Counted from the first letter of the stretch, positions 27,918 through 37,797 are shown. The stretch: DNA of 64,000 nt from AP-15 sp963762575 (GCA_963762575.1 CAVXLL010000022.1:47039-111038), one strand, 5' to 3'. The notes: generated from the letters alone by a model not told the origin. Program-made: numbers and translations.

Positions 27918-28424
27918 ACGCGGCTTCTAGCCTCCGCGGCGACGATCGTAAAAGGCCGGAGTGGGGCAAACCTGCCGTTCGATTGCGGTTTGTTAGATGG
28001 CCGGGATGGGCTCCGGAACCCGGGAAATTCGACCCGATTGACAAGGAGGAAGAGAGCTTGACGGCGATCTCCGATTACAGAATGGAATCGTGCCCAGAAC
28101 ACGGTTGATGGCGGGGTCGGTCGGATCGGCCGGCGTGACGAGCTGAACCGACAAGGGTGAGTCGAAAAGATAATCGGGGGTGTAGCTGACCTGTCGTAGC
28201 GATCATGCTGAAGGCGAGGGCTAGTTATCGCGCCGACGACGCCGACCACCGTCCATCGCGGCCACCATTTGGTTCCCGGCGACCGTGGTCATTGAAGATC
28301 TCGCCGTCGAGATCGAATTCCTTCGCGCAGATGCCGATAGGTGACCGCGTCTCCAGGCGCAACAAGCCTGCGACGAGGGTGACGGTCTGCGAATATGTTC
28401 TGGCATACACCCTCTGATCAGGCA
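27918..28424. other. Intergenic region between convergent oxidoreductase genes
   Basis: No frame in these 500 bases resembles a known protein. The two flanking luciferase-like genes run toward each other, so this region should hold their transcription ends, but no strong stem followed by a T-run was seen. Confidence 0.45.
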
Positions 28425-29433
28425 TTAGCCTGATTTTTTGCTCGGTGCACACGCGCGGATTGCCGCTTCAAAGCGGGATTTGGCGTCCGGGCCACGGGCG
28501 AATGGGCTGAGGATTGGCACGTCGATGCCAGATTGCCGGTAAGCGTTGACCCGTGCACGGCATTGGTCCGGCGTACCGGCGACGCTGGTTGCGTCGATCA
28601 ACTCGTCGCTCACCGCACGCTCGGCCGCTTCTCGGTCGCCGCGCGCCCACGCCTCAGCGATCGCCGCAGCCTCAATTGGATAGCCGTGCTCGGCCATCAT
28701 CCGGTTGTAGCGCGGGAAAAACCCTGCATAGAACGCGAGGCCCGGTCGCAACGCAGCAAGCGCCGCCTCTCGCGTATGCCCGACCGATGTAGGCAACAAG
28801 GACGTGACCTCGATTTTCGCCGGGTCGCGTCCGACTCGGTGTGCGGCTTCGGCCAATTGCACCCGCACCGAAGCGGCCGTACGCAATGTGCTGCGCGTCA
28901 AGATAATGCCGTCGGCGACTTCGCCGCAGAGTGCGATCCCTTTCGGGAACACAGCTGACAGGTACACTGGGACCTCCCGGTGCCACGGCGCGTACCACAA
29001 TTCGAAGTTCTGGATGCGGATCGTTTCGCCTTCAAAGCGCACGCGCCCTTTGCGGATCAATTCGCGGACAATCGCAACGGTCTCGCGGGTGCGCGTCAGC
29101 GGTTTTCCATAGGGAACACCGTGCTCGGGTTCGACCTGCACCTTGTGGCTAGAGCCAAGCCCGAGGATGAAACGGCCGCCGGAAATATCGGCAATCGTTG
29201 AGGCGGCCATCGCGATAGTCGGCGCGGTGCGAACGAAGACGCTGCTGATGCTAGTGCCGAGCAGGATACGGGAGGTGCGCGTCGCGCATGCTGCCAGGAT
29301 CGCGAACTGGTCGCCGCCATGCCCTTCGGCTACCCAGGCCGAACTCGTAGCCGAGGCCCTCGGCCAGGACGACGAGGTCGATCATCTCAGCCGGGTTCGG
29401 GCCGCCCGAAATGGCGATGCCGATCCTGTTCAT
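28425..29433 (-). pseudogene. Second luciferase-like oxidoreductase, one frameshift
   Basis: The start MNRIGIAISGGPNPAEMIDL with VVLAEGLGYE is in one frame. The continuation SAWVAEGHGGDQFAILAACA, then TRTSRILLGTSISSVFVRTA and MAASTIADISGGRFILGLGS is in another. One extra T at about 29345 (GAGTTCGG for GAGTCGG) explains this. The reconstructed protein of about 335 residues is a TIM-barrel LLM-class enzyme, with AGTPDQCRARVNAYRQSGID near the end as in F420-dependent members. It lies downstream of, and in the same direction as, the aldo/keto reductase with about 160 bases between. If the shift is real the gene is dead. Confidence 0.82.
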
Positions 29434-29593
29434 TCCCGTGCCTCCGCTTATGGTGCCGCCATGGAACATACGCGTGCAATACCCCACCAACGCAATTGCG
29501 CCAATTTCAGTCGAGGTTTCCTTGTTGAGATGTATCGCGGATCGGTATCTAGGCCCTCGCGCGCGCGAGACGAAGACCTAGCAGAAACCGCGT

Positions 29594-30571
29594 TCAGATC
29601 CCAAGGCGCGCGAGGTGGCTTTCTGGGTAGCGCAGTCCCGCTGCGGCGCCCGGCGCGAAGACACGGGCGAGCACGTCCGCTGTATCGGCGGAAAGGGAAA
29701 GCGCTGGGGCCGCGGCGTTCTCTTCGAGACGGCGGACGCGGCTCGTGCCGGGAATGGGCACGACAAACGGCTTCTGCGCCAACAGCCAGGCAAGCGCTAA
29801 TTGCGCCGGAGAACAGTTTTCGGCTTGCGCGTGCGCCTTCAATTCCTCAACGAGCAGAAGGTTGCGCCGCAGATTGTCGCCCTGAAACCGCGGCATATTG
29901 CGCCGCACGTCGCCGGCACCGAATGCGTCGGCGGTCACGACATTTCCCGTCAGAAAGCCGCGGCCCAAGGGACTGTAGGCGACAAAGCCAATGCCGAGCG
30001 CTTCGCAAAGGGGCAAAATTTCGCTCTCCACGTCGCGCGTCCACAGCGAATATTCGATTTGCACGGCGGCGAGAGGATGCACCGCATGCGCCCGCCGGAC
30101 GGTCGCCGCCCCGGCCTCGCAGATGCCGAGAAAGCGTACCTTGCCCTCGCGGACAAGCTTGCTCATCTCGCCGATCGTGTCCTCGATCGGAACGGTCGGA
30201 TCGACCCTATGGATGTAATAGAGGTCGATGACGTCGGTCTTGAGCCGCCCGAGGCTCTTCTCACAGGCTTCGCGCACATATTCCGGCCGGCCGTCGGCGA
30301 AGCGCGGGTCGCCGAGCAGTCCGAGATTGCCAAACTTGCTCGCGATGACGTAATCGCCGCGGTGCTCTCGGACTGCCTCGGCTACGAGCTCCTCGTTGCG
30401 ACCCCGTCCATAGCCGTCGGCGGTGTCGAGAAGATCGACGCCGATCTCGCGCGCTCGCCGGATCGTGGCGATCCCCGCGGCGCGATCGGGCTCGCCGTAG
30501 AATGGGGTCATCGTGCCGCAGCCAAGACCGACGGCCGAGACCTCCAACTGCCCAAGCCTGCGACGCTGCAT
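29594..30571 (-). CDS. Aldo/keto reductase
   Basis: This 325-residue NAD(P)H-dependent oxidoreductase has the complete AKR tetrad: D49 and Y54 in LLDTADGYGRGRNEE, K79 in IASKFGN and H121 in YYIHRVDP. The phosphate-binding region VPIPGTSRVRRLEENAAA is present. The family reduces aldehydes and ketones, and this YakC/AKR13-like type is common in soil bacteria. The ATG at 30571 (MQRRRLGQLEVSAVGLG) fits the family; one six codons upstream is also possible. It may be co-transcribed with the luciferase-like gene downstream. It is complete and cytoplasmic. Confidence 0.92.
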   Translation of the reverse strand: MQRRRLGQLEVSAVGLGCGTMTPFYGEPDRAAGIATIRRAREIGVDLLDTADGYGRGRNEELVAEAVREHRGDYVIASKFGNLGLLGDPRFADGRPEYVREACEKSLGRLKTDVIDLYYIHRVDPTVPIEDTIGEMSKLVREGKVRFLGICEAGAATVRRAHAVHPLAAVQIEYSLWTRDVESEILPLCEALGIGFVAYSPLGRGFLTGNVVTADAFGAGDVRRNMPRFQGDNLRRNLLLVEELKAHAQAENCSPAQLALAWLLAQKPFVVPIPGTSRVRRLEENAAAPALSLSADTADVLARVFAPGAAAGLRYPESHLARLGI

Positions 30572-30596
30572 GCTGTGCCTCCCGAACAAGTTAGCT

Positions 30597-30665
30597 CACC
30601 GTGACCGGCTTGATCCTCCTGAGCCGGGTCAATACCTCCTTCGCAAACAGGCGGAGGGTCCATTT
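30597..30665 (-). pseudogene. Possible 3' tail of another luciferase-like gene
   Basis: The minus strand reads LRLFAKEVLTRLRRIKP with a stop at 30597. It resembles the C-terminal helix of LLM-class oxidoreductases (SLRLFAEEVLPRL in relatives). Only about 22 codons remain before the frame merges into a DUF4062 fragment. The match is short and the call tentative. Confidence 0.35.
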
Positions 30666-30705
30666 TCGCCTTCGGGCGAGCAGGTCTGGCGGCAGCCTGG
30701 ACGCG

Positions 30706-30937
30706 GCGAGGTCTCTAGGCAGTAGGTCAGGACCTTCTGCTCGCGGGCGATCTCCTCGTCCAGCGACAGCGTGTCGACGCCCCAGTGCAGATCCACCTCC
30801 TGCAGATGCACCCGGCGCGCCCGCAGGCGCTGCACCAGCTCCGGGAAGACAACGTGTCGCAGATGATCGCGTTCGGCATGCATATCGTTGAAGGTGCTGG
30901 ACGCGAAGATGTGAATTGTGCGCCAGTCCTGGATCAT
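30706..30937 (-). pseudogene. N-terminal fragment of a DUF4062 (NACHT/WD40-type) protein
   Basis: The open frame starts MIQDWRTIHIFASSTFNDMH and continues AERDHLRHVVFPELVQRL, then VDLHWGVDTLS and REQKVLTYCLE. This is the start of DUF4062, a TIR-like domain that heads very large STAND/NACHT ATPases with C-terminal repeats, many of them suspected defence or signalling proteins. Only about 77 codons remain; after CLE the sequence is unrelated. Full proteins are usually longer than 800 residues, so this is a remnant. Confidence 0.75.
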
Positions 30938-31210
30938 TCTTTTCGTCCTAGGAAGATCGCCATGCACCGGTCACGGCGGCAATGAACTGAAGACCGCCGG
31001 GCTTTACCAGGGTACGATGCTGTCGAAGCGGGATGCGCAATTCGGCCGCGGCCCGATCCCGCAACTCTCCTCTGGCATGAGGTGCATATGCCAGACATAC
31101 ACAGCTTAACATTGCGGCTGGTCGATCAAGCTCGTTCCGACTTCGCCCTGATCGAAGGCCATCTCGAATTCATCGCCGACCAGCTCGCGCAGATGCCGAC
31201 CCGCGGTGTG

Positions 31211-31375
31211 TGCCCACGGTTCGGCCAAGGATCGGAATTGCGCCTTGGCGTCCACGATGCGCTTGACGATCCCGAACAGGTCGAAGGTGCTGCGCGCGAG
31301 GCGGTCGATGCGAGTTACTGTCACCACGTCGCCGCGGGCGACGCGGTCGAGCATGCGGAGAACCTCGCGCCGGTC
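31211..31375 (-). pseudogene. Fragment of a resolvase-type serine recombinase
   Basis: About 55 codons read DRREVLRMLDRVARGDVVTV, then TRIDRLARSTFDLFGIVKRI and AKAQFRSLAEPWA. This is the middle of the resolvase catalytic domain, with the conserved TRIDRLARS motif. The catalytic serine region upstream and the DNA-binding part downstream are missing. It lies between the DUF4062 fragment and a small intact gene. Confidence 0.78.
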
Positions 31376-31390
31376 GGGGTGGATACTGAA

Positions 31391-31741
31391 TTAATACGAC
31401 CGGCGGATTTGGCCTTTCCCGAGGACGACGAGAAGCGTCCCGAGCTTTCCGCCGGGCGTCTTGATTAATGAGACATCGGTCTCCTCTGGTATGCAGCCGA
31501 TCGCGCTCGTTCCGTGGAATTCTCGGATCTCCGTTCCCGCGGGGTCGCTCGCGCCCACCGAAATCATCGGCTGATCCGTGAGGGTTCCGAATATCTCGAG
31601 GCGCTGCGTGCCCTGCAGCGTTATCGGCTCCCGTAGCCTGACCGTAGCGCCCGCGGTTCCATCGTCATGGCAGGTTTCATTGAATGTCGCCACGACACTA
31701 CCTTTTTCGGGGTCAATAAGCTCGGCCCTGCCTTTGAACAT
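31391..31741 (-). CDS. Small hypothetical protein
   Basis: The 116-residue product begins MFKGRAELIDPEKGSVVATF and ends GTLLVVLGKGQIRRSY. A clear ribosome-binding site (TAGGAG) lies eight bases before the ATG at 31741, and composition is protein-like, so I regard it as real. It is predicted to be beta-rich (alternating strands, LQGTQRLEIFGTL and GKLGTLLVVLGKG) with a single cysteine pair (C36, C85 approximately). I do not recognise the family. The stop lies 16 bases from the resolvase fragment, so its last codons may have been replaced. Confidence 0.6.
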   Translation of the reverse strand: MFKGRAELIDPEKGSVVATFNETCHDDGTAGATVRLREPITLQGTQRLEIFGTLTDQPMISVGASDPAGTEIREFHGTSAIGCIPEETDVSLIKTPGGKLGTLLVVLGKGQIRRSY

Positions 31742-32283
31742 AGCGGCATCTCCTAACCAAAGCGGCTTTCCAGGCACCGCCTGTTTTCAGCCGCAGAGAG
31801 AATATCGGCCAATTGCAAAAATTACGTGTGATCTAGCTCACACCGGCGGGGGTGCTCTCCTGCTATGACCGGATCATCGTCACCGGCGAGCAATGATACG
31901 ACGACCTTGCCCGAAAGGCCGACGCCCAGCTCGAATGCCGCTTCAAGGGCACTGTTCAGCCCCGGTCCCTGCACTCTGCAAGGGCGTGGAAAACCAACGG
32001 CCCCGGTTACTCGTTGGCTGGCCGATACCGGAAGCCCAACGGTTTTTGCGTGACCTGATTGAGCTATGGCACTCGGCATCCGAGTGGCCGGGCTGTGCAC
32101 TACCTGAACGTGTCACGATTTATACGTGGCGACAACGACCTTTGGATTCTTGAGTCATGAAACTCGTCCTCGCCACCCGCGGACAAATCCATCGCCTTCA
32201 TCAGAAAGCCTGTCGCCCGTTGTTCTCCCTTGGGTTCGACGTCATCCTCGCCACATATTAGGCGAAACGCCACCTTCCGCAGC
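31742..32283. other. Intergenic region, no convincing gene
   Basis: Several short open frames exist on both strands, including an 89-codon minus frame ending at 32100 that reads MDLSAGGEDEFHDSRIQ, but none matches a family I know or has a good ribosome-binding site. The region separates a minus-strand hypothetical gene from plus-strand genes and should include divergent promoters. Confidence 0.4.
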
Positions 32284-32619
32284 ATGCCCATGCACTCGCC
32301 CAATGATGACGCGATCGGCCACGGTCGGATATCGCGACCCGAGTTGCCTCGGGCCGAGCCGGAGATCATCCCGCCAGGCGCCGACTTCCCGCCGCGACCG
32401 CGTCGCGAGGCCTTTGTCTTCGCCCATCACGGAACCCGCATCCGTGTCGCGCGGCTGGGACCGTTCGGCATTGCGATAATTCTTCTCGGGGCCGGGGCTC
32501 TCGGCGCGATCGGATTGCTGATGCTGCTCGGGGCGGTCCTGGTCGGCGCTGCGGTAATGGGTGTAGTCGTCGCCGCCGCGCTATTCTCCGGGCTTTTGCG
32601 CGGCCCGGCCCGGCCTTAG
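32284..32619 (+). CDS. Small membrane protein with two transmembrane segments
   Basis: The 111-residue product has a proline-rich polar N-terminal half (PRAEPEIIPPGADFPPRPRR), then a short beta-like RIRVARLGPF, and two closely spaced hydrophobic stretches (IAIILLGAGALGAIGLLML and AVLVGAAVMGVVVAAALF). It is probably an inner-membrane hairpin with a cytoplasmic N terminus. I recall similar short hypothetical proteins in Rhizobiales without function. It precedes the DUF763 gene by 35 bases, so the two may be co-transcribed. The start may be the ATG at 32284 or at 32290. Confidence 0.65.
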   Translation: MPMHSPNDDAIGHGRISRPELPRAEPEIIPPGADFPPRPRREAFVFAHHGTRIRVARLGPFGIAIILLGAGALGAIGLLMLLGAVLVGAAVMGVVVAAALFSGLLRGPARP

Positions 32620-32654
32620 CCGCGTTCCGTCCGTCAGGGGTAAGAGGAGAGGGC

Positions 32655-33923
32655 ATGGCTCGACGCGCCGGGACCGCCGACCTGCCGCTGCACGGCGGAC
32701 ATATTCCATATTGGCTGGCGCAGCGGATGGCGCGCCTCGGCGCGGTGATCAGCGAGGCCATCATCCATCACTACGGGCGTGATGAGCTGTTGCGCCGGCT
32801 TGCGCATCCTTACTGGTTCCAGTCCTTCGGCGCCGTGATGGGAATGGACTGGCACTCGTCGGGCATAACCACGAGCGTGATCGGCGCGCTAAAGCGCGGG
32901 CTTACGCCGCTCGCGGCCGATCTCGGAATTCACGTTTGCGGCGGACGCGGCAAGCATTCGCGCCAGACGCCGCACGAGTTGATGGCCATCGGCGAGCGGG
33001 TCGGGTTTGACGGCAGCGTCTTGGCGAGAGCCAGTCGGCTCGTCGCGAAGGTCGACAGTGCCGCGGTGCAGGACGGCTTCGATCTCTACCTACATGGCTT
33101 CATCGTTACCGACGATGGCCAATGGGTGGTAGTCCAACAGGGAATGAATGGAGATCGCCGGCAAGCCCGGCGGTATCACTGGCTCTCGGAGGGTCTCAGG
33201 AGCTTCGTCGAGGAGCCGCATGCCGCGATCGACGGGCCCGATCAGGGTGAGATCGTCAATCTGACGGACCGCCGCGCGGCCGCATCGCGGCAAGCGCAGG
33301 TCGATCTCTTGGCGTCGCTGGGGCCGGATGGAATAGCCCAACAATGGCGCGAGGTGCGCCGCGCGGAGGCCGCCCAATTTCAGCAGCCCGAACAACAGCA
33401 GCTGCCACACCTCGTTATGCCGGCACATCACGAGGTCCGCCCGGGCGACGTGTTCGAGCGCCGCTTGCACGGGACTTTGGCTGCCGCGGCGGCCCGCGGC
33501 GCCCTGGATTTTCCCGAGCTGCTGCTCAGCCCCGGGGTCGGCGCGCGGACCGTGCAGGCGGTAGCGATGGTGGCCGAACTGATGCACGGCGCGCCCTACC
33601 GATTTGCCGACCCGGCGCGCTTCTCGTTTGCTCATGGCGGCAAGGACCGCCACCCGTTCCCTGTGCCGTTGAGGGTATACGACGAGACCATCCGCCTACT
33701 GAAATCGGCTGTCCAGCACGCGAAGCTCGGTCGTGAGGACGAGCTTGCCGCGCTGAAGCGGCTCGACGACCAGGCGCGCCGGCTCGAGCGCCACGTTACC
33801 GGCCCGTCAGTGCATGCGCTGATCCAGCAAGAGCGGCACGGCTCGCCACTGTACGGCGGCCGCAGCGTCTTCGGCTGGGAGCCGGGACGGCCTCCGGCGC
33901 AGACCGCAATCGGCGAAGAATAA
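32655..33923 (+). CDS. DUF763 domain-containing protein
   Basis: The 422-residue protein starts MARRAGTADLPLHGGHIPYW, the signature of DUF763. Further family blocks are ALKRGLTPLAADLGIHVCGG with GRGKHSRQTPHEL, and QDGFDLYLHGFIVTDDGQW followed by VVVQQGMN and RRYHWLSEGLRSFVEEPH. The C-terminal half (MPAHHEVRPGDVFERRL, LLLSPGVGARTVQAVAMVAE) contains a helix-hairpin-helix-like GVGARTVQA. The family is widespread in bacteria and archaea and has no settled function; a nucleic-acid-related role is plausible from that motif. A strong ribosome-binding site (AAGAGGAGAGG) precedes the ATG. It is intact. Confidence 0.9.
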   Translation: MARRAGTADLPLHGGHIPYWLAQRMARLGAVISEAIIHHYGRDELLRRLAHPYWFQSFGAVMGMDWHSSGITTSVIGALKRGLTPLAADLGIHVCGGRGKHSRQTPHELMAIGERVGFDGSVLARASRLVAKVDSAAVQDGFDLYLHGFIVTDDGQWVVVQQGMNGDRRQARRYHWLSEGLRSFVEEPHAAIDGPDQGEIVNLTDRRAAASRQAQVDLLASLGPDGIAQQWREVRRAEAAQFQQPEQQQLPHLVMPAHHEVRPGDVFERRLHGTLAAAAARGALDFPELLLSPGVGARTVQAVAMVAELMHGAPYRFADPARFSFAHGGKDRHPFPVPLRVYDETIRLLKSAVQHAKLGREDELAALKRLDDQARRLERHVTGPSVHALIQQERHGSPLYGGRSVFGWEPGRPPAQTAIGEE

Positions 33924-33971
33924 CGGCCTTCGATTCGCTTTCAGGCGCGGCTCTGGCCGATGGCGTCGGCG

Positions 33972-34101
33972 ACCGGATTTGCAGTGGCATCGCCCCGAAG
34001 GTCAGGCTGATATCCTGCAGCAGGAGCAATGGCGGCGGCATATCGGTGCCTAGCGCCGCTCGTCCTTCGCGCACCGCCCGCCGTATGCTGTTTTCCTTCA
34101 T
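33972..34101 (-). pseudogene. Join of an aldolase N terminus to an ABC-F ATPase N terminus
   Basis: The frame beginning at the ATG at 34101 reads MKENSIRRAVREGRAALGT, the start of HpcH/HpaI-type aldolases. It switches directly to MPPPLLLLQDISLTFGAMPL (ATG at 34041), the start of an ABC-F ATPase, whose homologue begins the damaged gene at 41433. An AAGGAGG element lies upstream of the first ATG. Neither domain is continued, so this is a fusion of two gene starts and codes for nothing recognisable beyond them. Confidence 0.55.
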
Positions 34102-34393
34102 GAGTCGTTCCAGGCCTCCTTCGGGGGAAGGTGTTGTCGATGATGCCGGCAGCGACCGCAGGACAAGTGCTGATGCTGACACCGATCGGCGGTTTTGCGC
34201 TGTCAACCCTCATATTCGGTGGTGGAGCGATGACAGCGCGGATGTCCTCCTCAGCGTCGCGTTAATCGTCGGCGGCATTTTTTCGCAACTCCGCGACGGT
34301 GATCTTGACACACTGCCCTCCGTCAGCAGGGCAAAATAGAAACAGTCTGGGAGGACGAATCCATGTTCCAACGACAGCCGACCGAGGGAGTAC

Positions 34394-35412
34394 TTATTTC
34401 CTTTTACCAACCACACGCGTCCTCAGCGAACCGATTGACGGGGACCGCATCTCCACAACATCTCCGGGCTTCAGGAAGCGCTCCGGTGCAGAGGTCTTGT
34501 CAGCCAACAATTCGCTTGAATCCGCAGCGGTACCTGCCGCCGTCCCACCGCTGATGACGTCACCCGGATGAGTGTGAAATCGCGCGACAGATATTCGAGA
34601 TATTCGCCGAATGTGAACACCATATCGCGCGTGTTAAACCGCTGCCGATACTCGCCATTGACGAGCGTCTCCATGTCGATATTCGTTGGATCTGCCTCGC
34701 CCACCGCAATGCATGGACCCATTGAGCACGACGTGTCGAAATTCTTTGGAAAGTTAAAATTGAGCGGTCCCCCAGGCATCTCGCGCGGTGCGCGGATGCT
34801 CCAATCGGCGAGCATCGTGGCCCCCCAAACGTAGTCCTTCAGTTGCGAGGCCTTCAGATCGGCACCCCTTTTGCCGAGTACGATCGCGATCTCGCCCTCG
34901 TAGTCCAGCCGATTGCATCGTTCGGGATAGATGAGCTCACCATCGGGACCGAGGATCTCGCGTCCGAGCTTCCAAAAGCCCCAGAAACCGGCGTTGCGGA
35001 TCTCCTGGTAGGCATCGCCTTCATAAGGTTTGCCGCGGATCCTCACGGCCATGGCCGCAGCATGGTCGGCGAAGTTTCCACCGGCGCAAGCAATGCGGGC
35101 GTTATTGGGCCGCGGAGAGTGCAGGTGCACGTCCGCTATCTCGTGAATCAGCCTTTCGCCTCGTGGGCCCAATTTGTCTGGCGCCTGACTGAGAAGATAA
35201 TCGAGCGCCGTTTGCGCGGCCTCGAGCGCGCGAGGGCCACCTTCGATTAGGCGTGCGAGGTCCGAAGGGACCACGACAGCCGCCATTTCGATTGGGCTGG
35301 GCTCCTTTGACCGCTCGCGCAAATACTTGGCGTATGTATAGGACAAGTCAACGACTGTTCCGTCCTGAAGGACGCCGGTTCGTTTAAGTGGGCCGAAGAC
35401 GACGATTTTCAT
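34394..35412 (-). pseudogene. Fumarylacetoacetate hydrolase-family protein, frameshifted
   Basis: The protein begins MKIVVFGPLKRTGVLQDGTV and carries FAH-fold blocks IACAGGNFADHAAAM and CNRLDYEGEIAIVLGKRGAD (metal-binding acidic residues), then FTFGEYLEYLSRDFTL. After that the matching HPGDVISGGTAAGTAADSS, ERFLKPGDVVEM and a normal end at 34394 are in another frame. A missing C at about 34577 explains the shift. Corrected length is about 340 residues. The family hydrolyses C-C bonds of acyl-pyruvates or decarboxylates/isomerises ring-cleavage products. A GGAGG site precedes the start. It follows an SDR gene by 29 bases and is likely co-transcribed with it. Confidence 0.83.
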
Positions 35413-35441
35413 GATGGAGCGGTACCTCCAGGTATTTGATG

Positions 35442-36277
35442 TTAAGAGCGGCTGGGCGTAATCGGCATCGTGGCAATGCTCGTCCAGGCCACAGGCGCGC
35501 CTGCCTTCGCGGCCGCTTGTTCGGGCGGTAGCTCGGGATCCCAGTGGACGCCAAGAAACCGTCGACCCGTCACGTTGGCGGCGGCATCGGAGACCAGCCA
35601 TAGCAACGGCAATATCATGACCTCTGGTTGGATAATCTTGCTGCGATCGAAGCCCGATCCAGAAACCATAGGCGTGTTCGTTATGCCGCCTGGGACCAGG
35701 ACGTTAACGGTGACCCCGGTGCCGTCGAGGTCCTTCGCCATGATCGCGCTGAGCGCCTCGAGTGCTGCTTTGGAGGGCCGTAAGTCGGGGAGCCGGCGTT
35801 CAGCATCGTGCCCAGGCTCGTCGTGATGTTGACGATCCGGCCCCAGCCCTCGCGCATCATTTCCGGCACGACCGCGTTCGTCAGCGCAAGCGGCGCCGTC
35901 GTGTGGACTGCGACAAAGCGGCGCCATTGATCGGGTGTGATCTCCGAGAACTTGAGCGGGCGCTGCCAGCTGTCCGGCCGGATTGCACCGGGGCCGATAC
36001 CGGCGTTGTTGACGAGACATCGATGCGGCCGAACCGATCGCGGGTGGCCTTGGTGATCTCCTCCACCGCGGAGTCGTTGGTCAGATCGGTCTGGATCGTA
36101 AGCAGATCGTCCGCCTTGCCCTGTTCGCGTGCGTTCGCCGCAACCGCCTCCAGCGGATCTCGATCGCGATCGACGCCGGCGACCCGCATGTCTGCCGCCA
36201 ACAGGCCCCGCACCATCGCCCTGCCGATGCCGCCCCGCCGCACCGGTCACAACCGCTACTCTTTGAGTTTCGGCCAT
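35442..36277 (-). pseudogene. Short-chain dehydrogenase with three frameshifts
   Basis: Three frames must be joined. MAETQRVAVVTGAAG is followed by GGIGRAMVRGLLAADMRVAG after an extra G in a GGGG run (about 36240). RFGRIDV is followed by LVNNAGIGPGAIRPDSW after a missing C (about 36022). GSPTYG is followed by PSKAALEALSAIMAKDL after a missing C in a CCC run (about 35788). The reconstructed protein has the SDR glycine motif, NNAG, the catalytic Ser/Tyr/Lys region (NITTSLGT ... YGPSKAAL) and GVTVNVLVPGG. A GGAGG site precedes the ATG at 36277. All three shifts are at short homopolymers. Confidence 0.83.
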
Positions 36278-36854
36278 ACCTGCTTCCTCCCTGGTTGTCC
36301 GTCCGTATCCTACTCCGGATTTGAAAGAAGGACGCGTCTGCGCGGCAACCATATGATCCGAGCAGATCTCGGTCCGCCGAACGATGACAATGCACTGGGT
36401 GAGGGGCTTCTGGTCTCGCCACATTCGGGCCGCGCACTTTGTTGTTCCTGCTCACGAACCGGCAGCACACGCCAGGGTGCCACATCAGTTGGGAACAGCC
36501 GCGCGGGGGCTTCTCCATTTTGCTCTGGACCATCCGGCTTTACCGTCTCATCTCACAGTGGGCGCGATCGGCTTTGTTGCCGACACCTATCTCTCCGATA
36601 TCCCCGCCACGACGGCCGCTTTTCGCAGGCTCCTCGACCCGGCTCGAATTGAGGAGCATGGCCACGTAGACCTGCCTTGGCTCGCCCCCAAAATTAGGCC
36701 CGTCTGGCAAGCCGATCCGGATTTTGCCCTAGAATCTAAGGTATCCGTTCTTTCTCGCCTTCGGCCATCTGCCTCTCGCGGGGCCGGCTCCGAGCCGGCG
36801 CTTCCGCTGCATCGGTGAAGCCGTTAGACTGGGCGGGAATATCTTCGACAAAGC
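36278..36854. other. Divergent intergenic region
   Basis: This stretch lies between the minus-strand SDR and the plus-strand acyl-CoA synthetase fragment. Open frames here have no recognisable family signal. It should contain promoters for both directions. Confidence 0.45.
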
Positions 36855-37643
36855 ATGGGGGCGATGAGGCTCGACCCGCTGTTCCGGCCGGAATCGATCG
36901 CGGTAATTGGCGCCTCCGACAAGCCGACACCGGGCCGTCGGATCATCGCCTCGCTCGAACGCATTGGGTTTGCCGGCCGGATCTTTCCGGTCAACCCGAA
37001 TTACCCAAGCGTCCTCAACCGCCCCTGCTACGCGAGCCCCGCCGAGCTTCCGGAAGCGCCGGATATCGCGGTCTTCTGCCTCGGCCACGAGCGCGTCTTC
37101 CCCGTGTTCGAAGCCGCTGCCAAGCGCGGCATGAAGGCCGCGGTGATCTACGATGGCGGCTTTGCCGAGCAGGGCGCGGAAGGCCGGGCGCTGCAGGCGC
37201 GCATCGCCGCGATTTGCGTCGAGGCCGGCATCGCGCTATGCGGTCCCAACTGCATGGGTATCCTCAACCCGCACCACAAGAGCACAACCTATCTGCAGGA
37301 GCTGCGCGAGCCTGCCGGGCTGGCGGGCAATGTCGCGATCCTTTCACATAGCGGCGGGGTCTGCGTCGGTCTGCTGACGGACACCCGCCGCTTCGGCTTC
37401 AGCCATATCGTCTCCTCCGGCAACGAGGCGACGGTGAGCGCGGCGGCGTTCCTCGAATACCTCCTCGAGGACCCGCACACCGCCATCATAGGCGGGTTCA
37501 TCGAGGCGATCCGGGAGCCCGAGCGCTTTGCCGCCGCGCTCGACCGCGCCGCCGTGCTGGGCAAGCCGGTCGTGATGGTCAAGGTCGGTCGGCACGAGCG
37601 CACCAGGCGGGCGATCACGACCCATACCGGCGGCGATGCCGAC
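36855..37643 (+). pseudogene. N-terminal part of an NDP-forming acyl-CoA synthetase
   Basis: About 263 codons read MGAMRLDPLFRPESIAVIGA, then GRIFPVNPNYPSVLNRPCYA, CGPNCMGILNPHHK, LSHSGGVCVGLLTDTRRFGF and KPVVMVKVGRHERTRRAITT. These are the CoA-binding (Rossmann) and the first ligase subdomains of the acetate-CoA ligase (ADP-forming) type. At HTGGDAD the frame leaves the family: the next part, DADPALLRTHGAIEV, is found on the opposite strand at 38373. The shared 10 bases CGATGCCGAC (37634-37643) mark the break. The gene is split by an inversion. Confidence 0.88.
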
Positions 37644-37647
37644 GACC

Positions 37648-37797
37648 CCGCCGCCGTTTCCGCACGGCCTCGGTCAGTGCCAGCTGCAGCTCGCGGCTGA
37701 TCGCATTCAGTTTCTCCGGCCGGTTCAGCGTGATGATGCCGACCTTGTCGTCTACCTGGTAGAGCACGATCCCATCCGCCACGGCTTCCTCCCTCAT
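37648..37797 (-). pseudogene. N-terminal part of an enoyl-CoA hydratase
   Basis: The ATG at 37797 overlaps the stop of the acyl-CoA synthetase C-terminal block (ATGA). It opens MREEAVADGIVLYQVDDKVG, then IITLNRPEKLNAISRELQLA, the start of crotonase-family proteins. After about 45 codons (TEAVRK) the match is lost at the inversion breakpoint. The remainder of a crotonase, from GRSFCAGYDIG onward, is at 44575-45232 on the plus strand. Confidence 0.85.

Noticed and set aside
32100..32369. An 89-codon minus-strand gene before the small membrane protein
   Set aside because: No good ribosome-binding site or family match; it overlaps the start of a better-supported plus-strand gene.
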